Of a stretch of DNA of 21,173 nt, positions 14,249 through 20,103 are shown one piece after another. The stretch's first letter is position 1. Each line of letters opens with the position of its first letter. The stretch comes from a virus, in the IMG/VR virus record IMGVR_UViG_3300021960_000630, positions 1-21,173 of that record. One strand, 5' to 3'. A program made the position numbers and the translations under genes. The notes under the pieces are model-generated. The model saw only the letters and a list, made by a program, of their open reading frames with translations, had not been told where the DNA came from and did no database searches.

Positions 14249-14271
14249 ATACCTAACATAATGTTAGGTAT
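14249..14271 (+). promoter_or_regulatory. Perfect 23-base palindrome between adhesin 2 and the next gene
   Basis: ATACCTAACAT (14249-14259) and ATGTTAGGTAT (14261-14271) are exact reverse complements around one central A. It lies 24 bases upstream of AAGGAG (about 14295-14300). A possible -10 (TATAAT, 14225-14230) is upstream. It could be a protein operator or an RNA hairpin. A T-run (about 14284-14289) follows only after 12 bases, so a standard terminator is unlikely. Confidence 0.65.
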
Positions 14272-14307
14272 TAGTGGTAAAATGTTTTTTAATAAGGAGA
14301 AATAAAT

Positions 14308-14700
14308 ATGGCTCATTATGCACTATTAGATGAAAACAATATAGTAACAGAAGTAATAACAGGTAAAGACGAAGACGATTTAGATACTTTACCGGAGGGT
14401 TTTTCTAGTTGGGAAGATTACTACGGTAATTTTAGAAATATGACTTGTAAAAGAACTTCTTATAATACTATTGCTAACGCTCATACTTTAGACGGTGTAG
14501 CTTTTAGAGGTAACTTCGCCGGGATCGGTTATAACTATGACGAAACTAATGATATATTTTTACCGCCTAAACCTTTTGATAGTTGGGTTTTAGATCTAGA
14601 TATAGCTAATTATGTAGCACCCGTACCATACCCGGAAGACGGATTAGGTTACGAGTGGAACGAAGTTACTATGAGTTGGGATTTAATAGAAGATGTCTAG
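14308..14700 (+). CDS. Conserved environmental-phage fibre-region protein
   Basis: 130 residues. It begins 'MAHYALLDENNIVTEVITGKDED' and has 'TSYNT', 'FRGNFAGIGYNYDETNDIFLP' (67-87), 'PKPFDSWVLD' and 'PVPYPEDGLGYEWNEVTMSW'. I know this pattern well from cyanophages and other marine phages, where it is encoded among fibre genes and is of unproven function, possibly a fibre-associated or baseplate accessory protein. AAGGAG lies nine bases before the start. It overlaps the next gene by eight bases. It is the first gene after the palindrome and may be the start of a separately controlled transcript. Confidence 0.75.
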   Translation: MAHYALLDENNIVTEVITGKDEDDLDTLPEGFSSWEDYYGNFRNMTCKRTSYNTIANAHTLDGVAFRGNFAGIGYNYDETNDIFLPPKPFDSWVLDLDIANYVAPVPYPEDGLGYEWNEVTMSWDLIEDV

Positions 14701-15349
14701 TATTGTAAGAGTAGATACTATAAACGAAAAAACTACGGCTAATGGAGTTACCGTTGACGGCGTTTTAATTAAAGACGGAGCTATAGCAAGTAGTTATATA
14801 AGTGGTTTAAGTGATAATAACGATTTTGTTTTATTATCTAGTGCTACCGCTAGCGCTAGTAGTGAATTGTTATTCGATAATTTTGTAGATACTTCGACTT
14901 ATTCTTATTATCGAATAGTTACAGAAAATATAATACCGGCTACTACAAGTACTAATTTATATATGACTTTTAGGCAGGGTGGAGCTAGTGGTAGCGATTT
15001 AACGGGAAATTATTACGGCGCAGCTTGGCAAGCCTCTTTAAATACTGCGTCATCGGGTTTTGATGTTAATTTTATACAAGCAGGTTACGGACAAATAGGA
15101 GATCAAATACAGAATAGCGCAGGAAGAGCGCATAATGGTACAGTAGAATTTTACCCAAGCGACGGTACAAATAACGGTACTTATATTTCGGCTAATTTTG
15201 TACATTATACAAGTCTTGGAACGATGAGAAGTAGGCATAGATCACATTATTTAGATAGTAATACCGCAGTTACAGGGGCTAGGTTTTATATGTCTAGTGG
15301 CAATATTACAAGCGGATCTATACATATTTATGGGATTAAAAAAGTATAA
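14693..15349 (+). CDS. Tail fibre / receptor-region structural protein
   Basis: 218 residues. The N-terminus 'IVRVDTINEKTTANGVTVDG' followed by 'VLIKDGAI' (residues 4-31) is a segment common in fibre and virion structural proteins of marine phages. The rest is a Ser/Thr/Tyr-rich all-beta domain with 'LLFDNFVDTSTYSYYRIVTE', 'LYMTFRQGGASGSDL', and a C-terminal 'SSGNITSGSIHIYGIKKV', the last resembling a galactose-binding-like or capping strand in such fibres. No catalytic motif is seen. It ends in a one-base overlap with the next gene. Confidence 0.7.
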   Translation: MSSIVRVDTINEKTTANGVTVDGVLIKDGAIASSYISGLSDNNDFVLLSSATASASSELLFDNFVDTSTYSYYRIVTENIIPATTSTNLYMTFRQGGASGSDLTGNYYGAAWQASLNTASSGFDVNFIQAGYGQIGDQIQNSAGRAHNGTVEFYPSDGTNNGTYISANFVHYTSLGTMRSRHRSHYLDSNTAVTGARFYMSSGNITSGSIHIYGIKKV

Positions 15350-15639
15350 TGGCACAAACACTAGAAGAAATTAAATCAAGTTTTGAGGCACCAACTCATA
15401 AAATAGTTAACGGTGTTAAAGTAGATTTAACCCCTAAAGAAATAGAAGATACTTTAACTATTTGGGCGGAAAATGAATTAGCTAGACAATTAGACGAAGA
15501 AAATAACGGATATAAATACAATAGAGCTAATGAGTACCCACCTTTACAAGAGCAATTAGATTATATTTTTCATCACGGACTAGAGGCGTGGAAAACGGAT
15601 ATAATACAACCCGTAAAAGACGCTTACCCTAAACCTTAA
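15349..15639 (+). CDS. Small fibre-region protein, possible assembly factor
   Basis: 96 residues, acidic and helical. 'KVDLTPKEIEDTLTIWAENE' and 'NRANEYPPLQEQLDYIFHHG', then 'LEAWKTDIIQPVKDAYPKP', match a small protein found after fibre genes in many environmental phages: a 'R...YP.l..QLD.i.h.G...w...i..vK..yPk' motif. It probably acts in fibre assembly or is a minor virion part, but this has not been shown to my knowledge. It overlaps the upstream gene by one base and its stop is immediately followed by the TTG of the nuclease gene. Confidence 0.65.
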   Translation: MAQTLEEIKSSFEAPTHKIVNGVKVDLTPKEIEDTLTIWAENELARQLDEENNGYKYNRANEYPPLQEQLDYIFHHGLEAWKTDIIQPVKDAYPKP

Positions 15640-15915
15640 TTGACACTACTACAAGATCTACGCTTACAAGCGTTAGAGAGATCCGGGAATAAATGCGAGT
15701 GGCCTAAGTGTACTAATTATGATCAATGGCTAGAAATGGCACATATAACCGGTATTGGTATGGGTGGCCGACATAGTAAAGAGAAATACGATCTAAATAA
15801 TGTAGTTATGTTATGTAAACTACACCACGATATTTACGACGGGCGGACTATATCACTTGCAAAAAAGGAGTGGCGCATACTGCTATTATCTTTTTTAGAA
15901 TATGACCGACAATAA
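15640..15915 (+). CDS. HNH endonuclease
   Basis: 91 residues from TTG at 15640, directly after the previous stop; no clear Shine-Dalgarno is present, so coupling is assumed. Zinc-binding cysteines are C19 and C24 ('NKCEWPKCTN') and C59 with H62 ('LCKLHHD'). The HNH core is 'EMAHITG' (H35), 'LNNVVMLC' (N54) and 'LHHD' (H63). This gives a complete but minimal HNH nuclease of the zinc-ribbon type. HNH proteins of phages often help terminase cut packaging DNA or are homing-type nicking enzymes; here it is far from the terminase, so the role is open. The stop overlaps the next gene by 14 bases. Confidence 0.88.
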   Translation: MTLLQDLRLQALERSGNKCEWPKCTNYDQWLEMAHITGIGMGGRHSKEKYDLNNVVMLCKLHHDIYDGRTISLAKKEWRILLLSFLEYDRQ

Positions 15916-16087
15916 TAATTACACTCAAAAGGAAATGACGGCTAAAATTATGCTCGATATAGAGAAGATCTTTACTAAATTAGACGAACTACAAAAAGAT
16001 ATTAATACGAGGCCAACTAGAGCCGAGATCTACGGTTGGATCATCGCCGGGATTTCTATAGCTACTTTAGCTAATGTATTAATGTGA
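15902..16087 (+). CDS. Small membrane protein, holin-like or lysis accessory
   Basis: 61 residues. Residues 8-36 form an amphipathic charged helix ('KEMTAKIMLDIEKIFTKLDE') and residues 43-60 a single membrane segment ('IYGWIIAGISIATLANVL'). Small proteins with a coiled-coil region and one membrane anchor are frequent in phage lysis regions and may act as holin, antiholin or spanin-like parts. The next gene encodes a second small one with the opposite order (membrane segment first), which suggests a pair. It overlaps the nuclease gene by 14 bases. Confidence 0.65.
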   Translation: MTDNNNYTQKEMTAKIMLDIEKIFTKLDELQKDINTRPTRAEIYGWIIAGISIATLANVLM

Positions 16088-16281
16088 TGAAAATAGATCT
16101 TAAAACTCTTACACCAATTTTAATAACTGCTCTTATAGGAGTTATTGGGTGGTTATTTAATACAATAGAAGAGTTACAAATAGCTCATAGCTCTATGATG
16201 ACGCAACTTCGCATATTAGAAAAAGATTTAGATATGCAAGAAAGTTTATTTAGTGAGCTTTTATTTAAAATTAGCGGATAA
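16087..16281 (+). CDS. Small membrane protein, second of a pair
   Basis: 64 residues from the ATG at 16087, which makes a TGATG overlap with the previous stop; a GTG three bases earlier is also possible. Residues 8-24 are a membrane segment ('LTPILITALIGVIGWLF'), followed by a long helix with heptad pattern (27-62, 'EELQIAHSSMMTQLRILEKD'). A short N-terminal anchor with a coiled coil outside it resembles pinholin-type or antiholin proteins, but no family mark is decisive. With the preceding gene it probably forms a membrane complex in lysis. Confidence 0.65.
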   Translation: MKIDLKTLTPILITALIGVIGWLFNTIEELQIAHSSMMTQLRILEKDLDMQESLFSELLFKISG

Positions 16282-16290
16282 AATAATTTT

Positions 16291-16371
16291 ATGGATTTTC
16301 TATTAGTCATAGTAGTAATAGTAGGTATTAACTATCTTAGTTGGTGGTTAATTAAAAACGATAAAATATAA
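16291..16371 (+). CDS. Tiny single-span membrane peptide
   Basis: 26 residues: MDFLLVIVVIVGINYLSWWL followed by IKNDKI. Nearly the whole peptide is one hydrophobic segment with a charged end, so if translated it is a membrane peptide. It starts nine bases after the previous stop without a strong ribosome site. Its place in the lysis region and the run of similar tiny ORFs after it support a real gene, though at this length chance cannot be ruled out. Confidence 0.45.
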   Translation: MDFLLVIVVIVGINYLSWWLIKNDKI

Positions 16372-16373
16372 TT

Positions 16374-16463
16374 ATGTGCAAGATAGATCAAAAAGAAGAC
16401 GGATCCTATGTACAGATATGTAATTGTAAGTATGGTAGTGAGAATTGCGAAAATTTAAAATAA
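16374..16463 (+). CDS. Tiny Cys-rich peptide
   Basis: 29 residues with Cys at 2, 16, 18 and 25 ('MCKIDQKEDGSYVQICNCKY' then 'GSENCENLK'). Four cysteines in 29 residues could bind one metal ion or form disulphides. It begins two bases after the previous stop and its stop overlaps the next start (TAATG at 16461-16465), the packing usual for real genes in this genome. No known family. Confidence 0.45.
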   Translation: MCKIDQKEDGSYVQICNCKYGSENCENLK

Positions 16464-16606
16464 TGGATTATTTAGTAGGTTTTATATTAGGTTTATTTAT
16501 TAAAGAGATTTGGAATTTTCTTAAAAAACTAGATCAATTTGATAGAGAAAATTTTAGCTTTTTTAACTTCGATTTATTCGATGTTGAAGAAGATGATTTA
16601 CCTTAA
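16463..16606 (+). CDS. Small membrane-anchored acidic protein
   Basis: 47 residues. Residues 3-20 ('YLVGFILGLFIKEIWNFL') form a short membrane segment, followed by an acidic, Phe-rich tail (FSFFNFDLFDVEEDDLP). The start overlaps the preceding stop (TAATG). It ends just before a promoter-like sequence, so it would close the transcript unit of the fibre and first lysis genes. The role is unknown; membrane-bound regulator of lysis or exclusion protein are possibilities only. Confidence 0.5.
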   Translation: MDYLVGFILGLFIKEIWNFLKKLDQFDRENFSFFNFDLFDVEEDDLP

Positions 16607-16633
16607 AACCTTTTAAATGTCTTAACTTTAGTT

Positions 16634-16674
16634 TATAATAGTTACAGTATTGTTAATAGAAACGGGGCTATTAT
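16634..16674 (+). promoter_or_regulatory. Diverged member of the repeated promoter/leader family
   Basis: TATAATAGTTACA (16634-16646) matches TATAATGGTTACA at 5633-5645 at 12 of 13 bases. The -10 lies 35 bases before the ATG at 16675, close to 33 and 32 in the two strong copies. The leader ends GGGGCTATTATATG, against TTGGGGTATTAAATG at 19378. Upstream of the -10 there is no similarity, and the ATACTT arm of the dyad is absent. Confidence 0.45.
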
Positions 16675-16947
16675 ATGTCAAATTTAACTCTAGATGAGTT
16701 TGCTTTAGGTAAAATAAATTATAAAAGTAAAAGAAAATTCGAAAACAGATACCCAAAAGAAACAGAAATTATAATTAATTTATTAAAACAAGCTCTAATA
16801 AGAAAAAACGAAACTCAACTAAGCGTATATAGTTATAAAACTATAGCCGAGTATTGTATAGAAGTTTTAAATTTCAATATGGTACATAGTGAGAGTTTAC
16901 GTAAAATTATAAGTCGTATTGCGCAGGATAACGGTTGTGAGTTATGA
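16675..16947 (+). CDS. Small protein with probable helix-turn-helix
   Basis: 90 residues, basic N-terminus (KINYKSKRKFENRY). Residues 55-82 ('KTIAEYCIEVLNFNMVHSES' then 'LRKIIS') fit a helix-turn-helix: helix, short turn, recognition-like helix. It overlaps the phosphoesterase gene by four bases (ATGA at 16944-16947). It may be a DNA-binding partner of that enzyme, or a transcription factor. I recall actinophage phosphoesterases with a DNA-binding N-terminus, so these two genes could be a split version, but that is inference. It is the first gene after the 16634 promoter-like site. Confidence 0.6.
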   Translation: MSNLTLDEFALGKINYKSKRKFENRYPKETEIIINLLKQALIRKNETQLSVYSYKTIAEYCIEVLNFNMVHSESLRKIISRIAQDNGCEL

Positions 16948-18155
16948 ATTTAGACGAATTTGTAGAGAGCAGAAAAGACGTACCTACTACTAACGGAAAG
17001 AAGATCAAGCCCTCTAGCGATTGGACGCCGGGTATTGAAATGCTTGGATCTAAAGGTACGATCACAACTAAAGCTATACCTAAAGGTAACCCTAATTGGA
17101 ACGAGTGGATAGATTATTGGTTAGGCGACGGATCTAGTAAAGATTTCTACGTTAGAGAAGATGAGCCGGTTAACTTTAGAACTTGGCAGGGTTGGGGAGA
17201 AAACGGGATCCAAAACTTTTATTATTTTAAAGCTAATATCTATGCAAGAAAAAATAATAAATATGATGATAAAGAATTAAATAAACTTATTAGCGACGCT
17301 AAGAAAAAACCACCTAAGCCTAAAACTAAAACTAAAAATAAAAAGGCTCTAGTTATTTGTATGAGTGATTGGCAAGTAGGTAAAGAGGGGAGCGAAAATA
17401 TGCTTAAAAGATATTACGCAAGCCTAGACGCTATAGATAATCAAATAAAATTCTTAAAGAAAAAACATAAAGATCTAGATAAATTAATTATTGTTGGGTT
17501 AGCCGATCTCGTCGAGGGTTGTAGTGGGTTTTATCCTATGCAACAATTTACAACAGTATTAGACGAGCGCCAACAAAAGACACTAGCTAGACGTATGTTA
17601 TTAGACGCTTTTAATAAATATAGCGATCAATTTAACGAGGTACTCGGCCTATGTTGTGCGGGTAACCACGGAGAAAAAAGAATAGGTACAAAAGCCTATA
17701 CAACTTTTGGGGATAATAAAGATTTAGAATTATTTGACGAAGTAGCGCAGATATTAAAAGCGGATCCTAGCAAAAAACACGTTAAATTTACGATCCCGGA
17801 TAATGATTTAGCTTATAGCGTTGAAGTCTTACCCGATGTAGTACTTACAATAGCTCACGGCCACCAAGCTAAACGAGGAACGACACCGGCAGCTAGAGTA
17901 GAGAATTGGTTTAATAAAATGGCTAGTAAGCCCTCTAGAGGTGGTTTTTATGCTACTAATGTTTTATTAGTAGGCCATTACCACCACTTTTGGAGTAAAG
18001 AGAGCGAAAGACTTTTACTCGGAGCGCCTACGATCGACGACGGGAGCCAATGGTTTGAGGAAAGCGGAGGCGATACTAGCGTACCGGGTATATTAACTTT
18101 AGTTTTACATAGTACGAAAAATAAAAGAAAATGGAGTGATATAGAGATATTATGA
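16944..18155 (+). CDS. Calcineurin-like metallophosphoesterase
   Basis: 403 residues. Residues 1-120 are an N-terminal domain with many aromatic residues ('PNWNEWIDYWLG', 'FRTWQGWGENGIQNFYYFKA'), then a basic linker (120-134). The catalytic domain has metal-binding motifs in order: 'MSDWQVGK' (D142), 'GLADLVEGC' (D188), 'GNHGEKR' (N241, H242), 'AHGH' (H305, H307) and 'GHYHH' (H345, H347). The 'DLVEGCSGFYPMQ' stretch is typical of phage members. Substrate is unknown; relatives are DNA nucleases or phosphatases. In motif 2 the usual Gly-Asp is Ala-Asp. It lies between small membrane proteins and the endolysin, which is an odd place for such an enzyme, and overlaps both neighbours by four bases. 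Confidence 0.9.
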   Translation: MNLDEFVESRKDVPTTNGKKIKPSSDWTPGIEMLGSKGTITTKAIPKGNPNWNEWIDYWLGDGSSKDFYVREDEPVNFRTWQGWGENGIQNFYYFKANIYARKNNKYDDKELNKLISDAKKKPPKPKTKTKNKKALVICMSDWQVGKEGSENMLKRYYASLDAIDNQIKFLKKKHKDLDKLIIVGLADLVEGCSGFYPMQQFTTVLDERQQKTLARRMLLDAFNKYSDQFNEVLGLCCAGNHGEKRIGTKAYTTFGDNKDLELFDEVAQILKADPSKKHVKFTIPDNDLAYSVEVLPDVVLTIAHGHQAKRGTTPAARVENWFNKMASKPSRGGFYATNVLLVGHYHHFWSKESERLLLGAPTIDDGSQWFEESGGDTSVPGILTLVLHSTKNKRKWSDIEIL

Positions 18156-18928
18156 GTACGAGAAGAGGTAGTAGTAATTGGTACCTAGAAAATTGGGCAA
18201 GTGCCTTAGGTAACGTTGACGATACTATAATTTTAAAATTTAACGGTAAAGGTAGAGCAAGAATTAATAAAGCAGTATTGCCGGCTTTTACCTTATTGAA
18301 TATGTGCTTAGTAGAAGATAACTACATAACGCACAAAAATACAACAGGAGGATATAACTTTAGAAAAATAGCGGGTACAGATAAATATAGTTGCCACGCT
18401 TACGGATTAGCAGTTGATATAAATTGGGATCTAAACCCGGTTACGAGGGACGGATCTACTAAAACTAATTTTAAAGATACAACAATAAAAAAGATTTTAG
18501 GTATAAAGACCCAAGACGGTTTACAAGTATTTAGGTGGGGAGGAGATTATAAAAGTTATAAAGATCCTATGCACTTCGAAATATTTGTAACTCCGCAAGA
18601 ATTAAATAGAGGGATCATAAGAGAGAATTTTGATCAAAAAGAATATATTAAATTAGGTTTATCGGTAAAGCCATTAAAGAAAGGCGATAAAGGCGACGGA
18701 GTTAGATATATTCAAGAGATCTTAAATTTTGTTTTAGATCATAGATTAGTAGCGGACGGAGATTTCGGTAGTTTAACCCAAGCAGCAGTATTAATATTTC
18801 AAAAACAAGCAGGCCTAATAGAAGACGGAATAGTAGGCGCTAATACCTATGCTAAATTAATGGAGTTTAGAACTGCTAAGCTAGAGCAGGAAAGGAATAA
18901 CGATAGTGGCAAATACAGGATCGAATAA
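18152..18928 (+). CDS. Endolysin: M15 D-Ala-D-Ala peptidase with peptidoglycan-binding domain
   Basis: 258 residues. Residues 30-150 are an M15/VanY-type peptidase: 'SCHAYGLAVDINW' supplies zinc ligands H82 and D89, and 'DPMHFE' supplies H141 with E143 close by; 'FRWGGDY' (127-133) lies before it as in the family. It should cut peptide cross-links in cell-wall peptidoglycan. Residues 175-237 are a peptidoglycan-binding domain ('KKGDKGDGVRYIQEIL', 'ADGDFGSLTQAAVLIFQKQA', 'DGIVGANTYAKL'). There is no signal peptide, so export depends on a holin, which is the next gene and overlaps its end. Confidence 0.92.
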   Translation: MSTRRGSSNWYLENWASALGNVDDTIILKFNGKGRARINKAVLPAFTLLNMCLVEDNYITHKNTTGGYNFRKIAGTDKYSCHAYGLAVDINWDLNPVTRDGSTKTNFKDTTIKKILGIKTQDGLQVFRWGGDYKSYKDPMHFEIFVTPQELNRGIIRENFDQKEYIKLGLSVKPLKKGDKGDGVRYIQEILNFVLDHRLVADGDFGSLTQAAVLIFQKQAGLIEDGIVGANTYAKLMEFRTAKLEQERNNDSGKYRIE

Positions 18929-19148
18929 AAAAACACAGAAAAAAGATTGGAAAGCGTATTGGGCTTTTATGCTATCTAAAGCGTTTAGAACGGGCTTACA
19001 AAGTGCTATATCTTTATACTTAGCTAACTCTAGCGGTATTATTGACGCAGATATGGTACAACTTTTGAGCGTTGCCTTTTTAAGCGGTTTTGTTACCGTA
19101 GTGCAACACGCCTTAGAGCAATATAAACCAAAACAAACTTACAATTAA
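18906..19148 (+). CDS. Holin (putative)
   Basis: 80 residues from GTG, with AAAGGA upstream of it. The N-terminus is basic (NKKTQKKDWK), followed by two membrane segments, about 18-42 ('YWAFMLSKAFRTGLQSAISL' onward) and 47-69 ('ADMVQLLSVAFLSGFVTVVQ'), and a charged tail. This size and layout, with 'AfrTglQsais..la' between, is typical of holins next to actinophage endolysins. It overlaps the endolysin gene by 23 bases in another frame. It is the last gene of the structural/lysis region before the terminator at 19264. Confidence 0.78.
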   Translation: MANTGSNKKTQKKDWKAYWAFMLSKAFRTGLQSAISLYLANSSGIIDADMVQLLSVAFLSGFVTVVQHALEQYKPKQTYN

Positions 19149-19238
19149 ATTAGATTTAAAAATATAGAGATACTATATTTAATTAAAGTATTAATTCAAA
19201 GATCGCACCCTTAAATTAATAAATACTAAGACGTAGAA

Positions 19239-19252
19239 ATACCCCCAAGTAT
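19239..19252 (+). promoter_or_regulatory. Inverted copy of the leader motif before the late-region terminator
   Basis: ATACCCCCAAGTAT, the reverse complement of ATACTTGGGGGTAT. It precedes CTACGATA and the GCCGGG terminator, the same order as at 6276. The variable position carries C here, matching G in the leader at 19374, while at the cassette it is T matching A. The rest of the 19149-19389 gap holds only A/T-rich DNA, the terminator and the promoter; no gene is seen. Confidence 0.7.
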
Positions 19253-19263
19253 ACCTACGATAC

Positions 19264-19298
19264 AAAAAAGCCGGGGATCCGCACAACCCGGCTTTTTT
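19264..19298 (+). terminator. Intrinsic terminator after the lysis genes
   Basis: AAAAAAGCCGGG (19264-19275) pairs with CCCGGCTTTTTT (19287-19298) around an 11-base loop, followed by CTTTTT. Strong Rho-independent terminator, with the A-run before the stem making it potentially bidirectional. It separates the structural/lysis transcript from the downstream operon and shares its stem core with the one at 6302. Confidence 0.92.
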
Positions 19299-19320
19299 CT
19301 TTTTATAAAAAAAATATTAA

Positions 19321-19357
19321 AAATTGACACCATTATTTAAAAAAGTATGCCTATAAT
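19321..19357 (+). promoter_or_regulatory. Promoter of the downstream operon (copy 2)
   Basis: TATAAT at 19352-19357 with AAAAGTATG just upstream and TTGACA at 19324-19329. The spacer between them is 22 bases, too long for standard sigma-70 promoters, so TTGACA may be fortuitous. The alignment with 5602-5638 is gapless, 30 of 37 identical, and TTG is among the non-conserved positions. The -10 lies 32 bases before the ATG at 19390. An A-rich tract lies upstream. Confidence 0.8.
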
Positions 19358-19373
19358 ACCTATATAAGAAAAA

Positions 19374-19387
19374 ATACTTGGGGTATT
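19374..19387 (+). promoter_or_regulatory. Leader dyad motif containing the ribosome-binding site, forward copy 2
   Basis: AATAC (from 19373) and GTATT arms flank a TTGGG loop; the GGGG Shine-Dalgarno bases are partly in the loop. The same leader text, TATTAAATGA, follows at both strong copies. The inverted partner at 19239 lies on the other side of the terminator and promoter. Confidence 0.7.
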
Positions 19388-19389
19388 AA

Positions 19390-19746
19390 ATGAACATAAC
19401 AAAAGATATAATCAAAAAATTTGAGGATAAAGGTTATACCTTAGAAACTACTAAGTTAGATGATGATTATACAAGACTTATGGGTTTATCTTCTAACCCT
19501 TTAGATTTACCAATTATTGAACAAAAAGAAATTACAACTACTTATAAATTAAACTCAACTAAAAGAACTATATATTATTTCTCTAATAACGATAACGTAT
19601 TTGAAATTAAAGAATTGGTAACAAGTGGTTATACCAATTTATCTAATGGTAAGTTAAGAAAAATTAATACTACTCAATACGAAATAGAATTTAACTACGA
19701 AAAATATAGTTTAAAAAACCTAAAAGTATTTTTAGGTATAATCTAA
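19390..19746 (+). CDS. First gene of the downstream operon, unknown function (118 aa)
   Basis: No signal or membrane segment. Residues 1-20 are a basic helix (MNITKDIIKKFEDKGYTLET). Residues 44-125 of the chain are dominated by alternating beta-type text ('EQKEITTTYKLNSTKRTIYY', 'VFEIKELVTSGY', 'QYEIEFNYEKY'), so a mostly beta fold is likely. Lys, Asn and Thr are abundant and the codons are more A-rich than in structural genes. I do not recognise the family. As the first gene after a strong promoter it is expected to be highly and probably early expressed; candidates are a host-takeover or regulatory protein, without direct evidence. Confidence 0.72.
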   Translation: MNITKDIIKKFEDKGYTLETTKLDDDYTRLMGLSSNPLDLPIIEQKEITTTYKLNSTKRTIYYFSNNDNVFEIKELVTSGYTNLSNGKLRKINTTQYEIEFNYEKYSLKNLKVFLGII

Positions 19747-19771
19747 ATAAGGAAAAAAAAGGGGGTAATTT

Positions 19772-19978
19772 ATGGAGATACGATCACAAAAAAGATTTTA
19801 TCTTACTACAGATACAGTAACTTATATAAAGTGCGGTAAATGTTATAACTATCTAGCTAAAAGTTGGAATAAAAATAATGTGCCACGCTGCGGTAATTGT
19901 ATTTCTATTAAAGATAAATATAGCGATAGTTACTATTTAGATACTATTGCTTATGCTAGGAAAGGGGGTATTTCGTGA
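19772..19978 (+). CDS. Small zinc-ribbon protein
   Basis: 68 residues with two Cys pairs, C21-x-x-C24 ('KCGKC') and C40-x-x-C43 ('RCGNC'), 15 residues apart: a classical zinc-ribbon knuckle arrangement. Flanks are Tyr- and Lys-rich. It has an AAAGGGGGTAATTT ribosome signal. Such small ribbons in phages often bind nucleic acid or host RNA polymerase parts, but the family cannot be named. The last bases overlap the GTG of the next gene. It could be functionally parallel to the Cys-rich protein at 5417, though the two do not align. Confidence 0.7.
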   Translation: MEIRSQKRFYLTTDTVTYIKCGKCYNYLAKSWNKNNVPRCGNCISIKDKYSDSYYLDTIAYARKGGIS

Positions 19979-20103
19979 GCGAAATATTAACAGAAGAAGA
20001 ATATAACGAATTTGTTAAAAACGGGGATTGGTTTTTAGATAGCCAAGCCCCGGACTTTAACGAGAAATTATATTTAGATATGAAAGCTAGGGGTACGTTA
20101 TGA
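19975..20103 (+). CDS. Small acidic protein (42 aa)
   Basis: Starts at GTG behind AAAGGGGGTATTTC and overlaps the upstream stop by four bases. The sequence, 'SEILTEEEYNEFVKNGDWFL' then 'DSQAPDFNEKLYLDMKARGTL', is acidic and probably two short helices. The downstream overlap is also ATGA (20100-20103). The neat coupling on both sides and the shared ribosome signal support a real gene. Short acidic proteins in early phage operons are often inhibitors of host enzymes, but nothing here shows a target. Confidence 0.6.
   Translation: MSEILTEEEYNEFVKNGDWFLDSQAPDFNEKLYLDMKARGTL

Noticed and set aside
19149-19238. Possible tRNA or attachment site in the gap after the holin gene
   Set aside because: No cloverleaf or CCA end and no integrase in the window; the DNA is simple A/T-rich.
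19324-19329. TTGACA as the -35 box of a normal sigma-70 promoter
   Set aside because: The spacer to TATAAT is 22 bases and the TTG is not conserved in the copy at 5602, so it is not used as the defining element.
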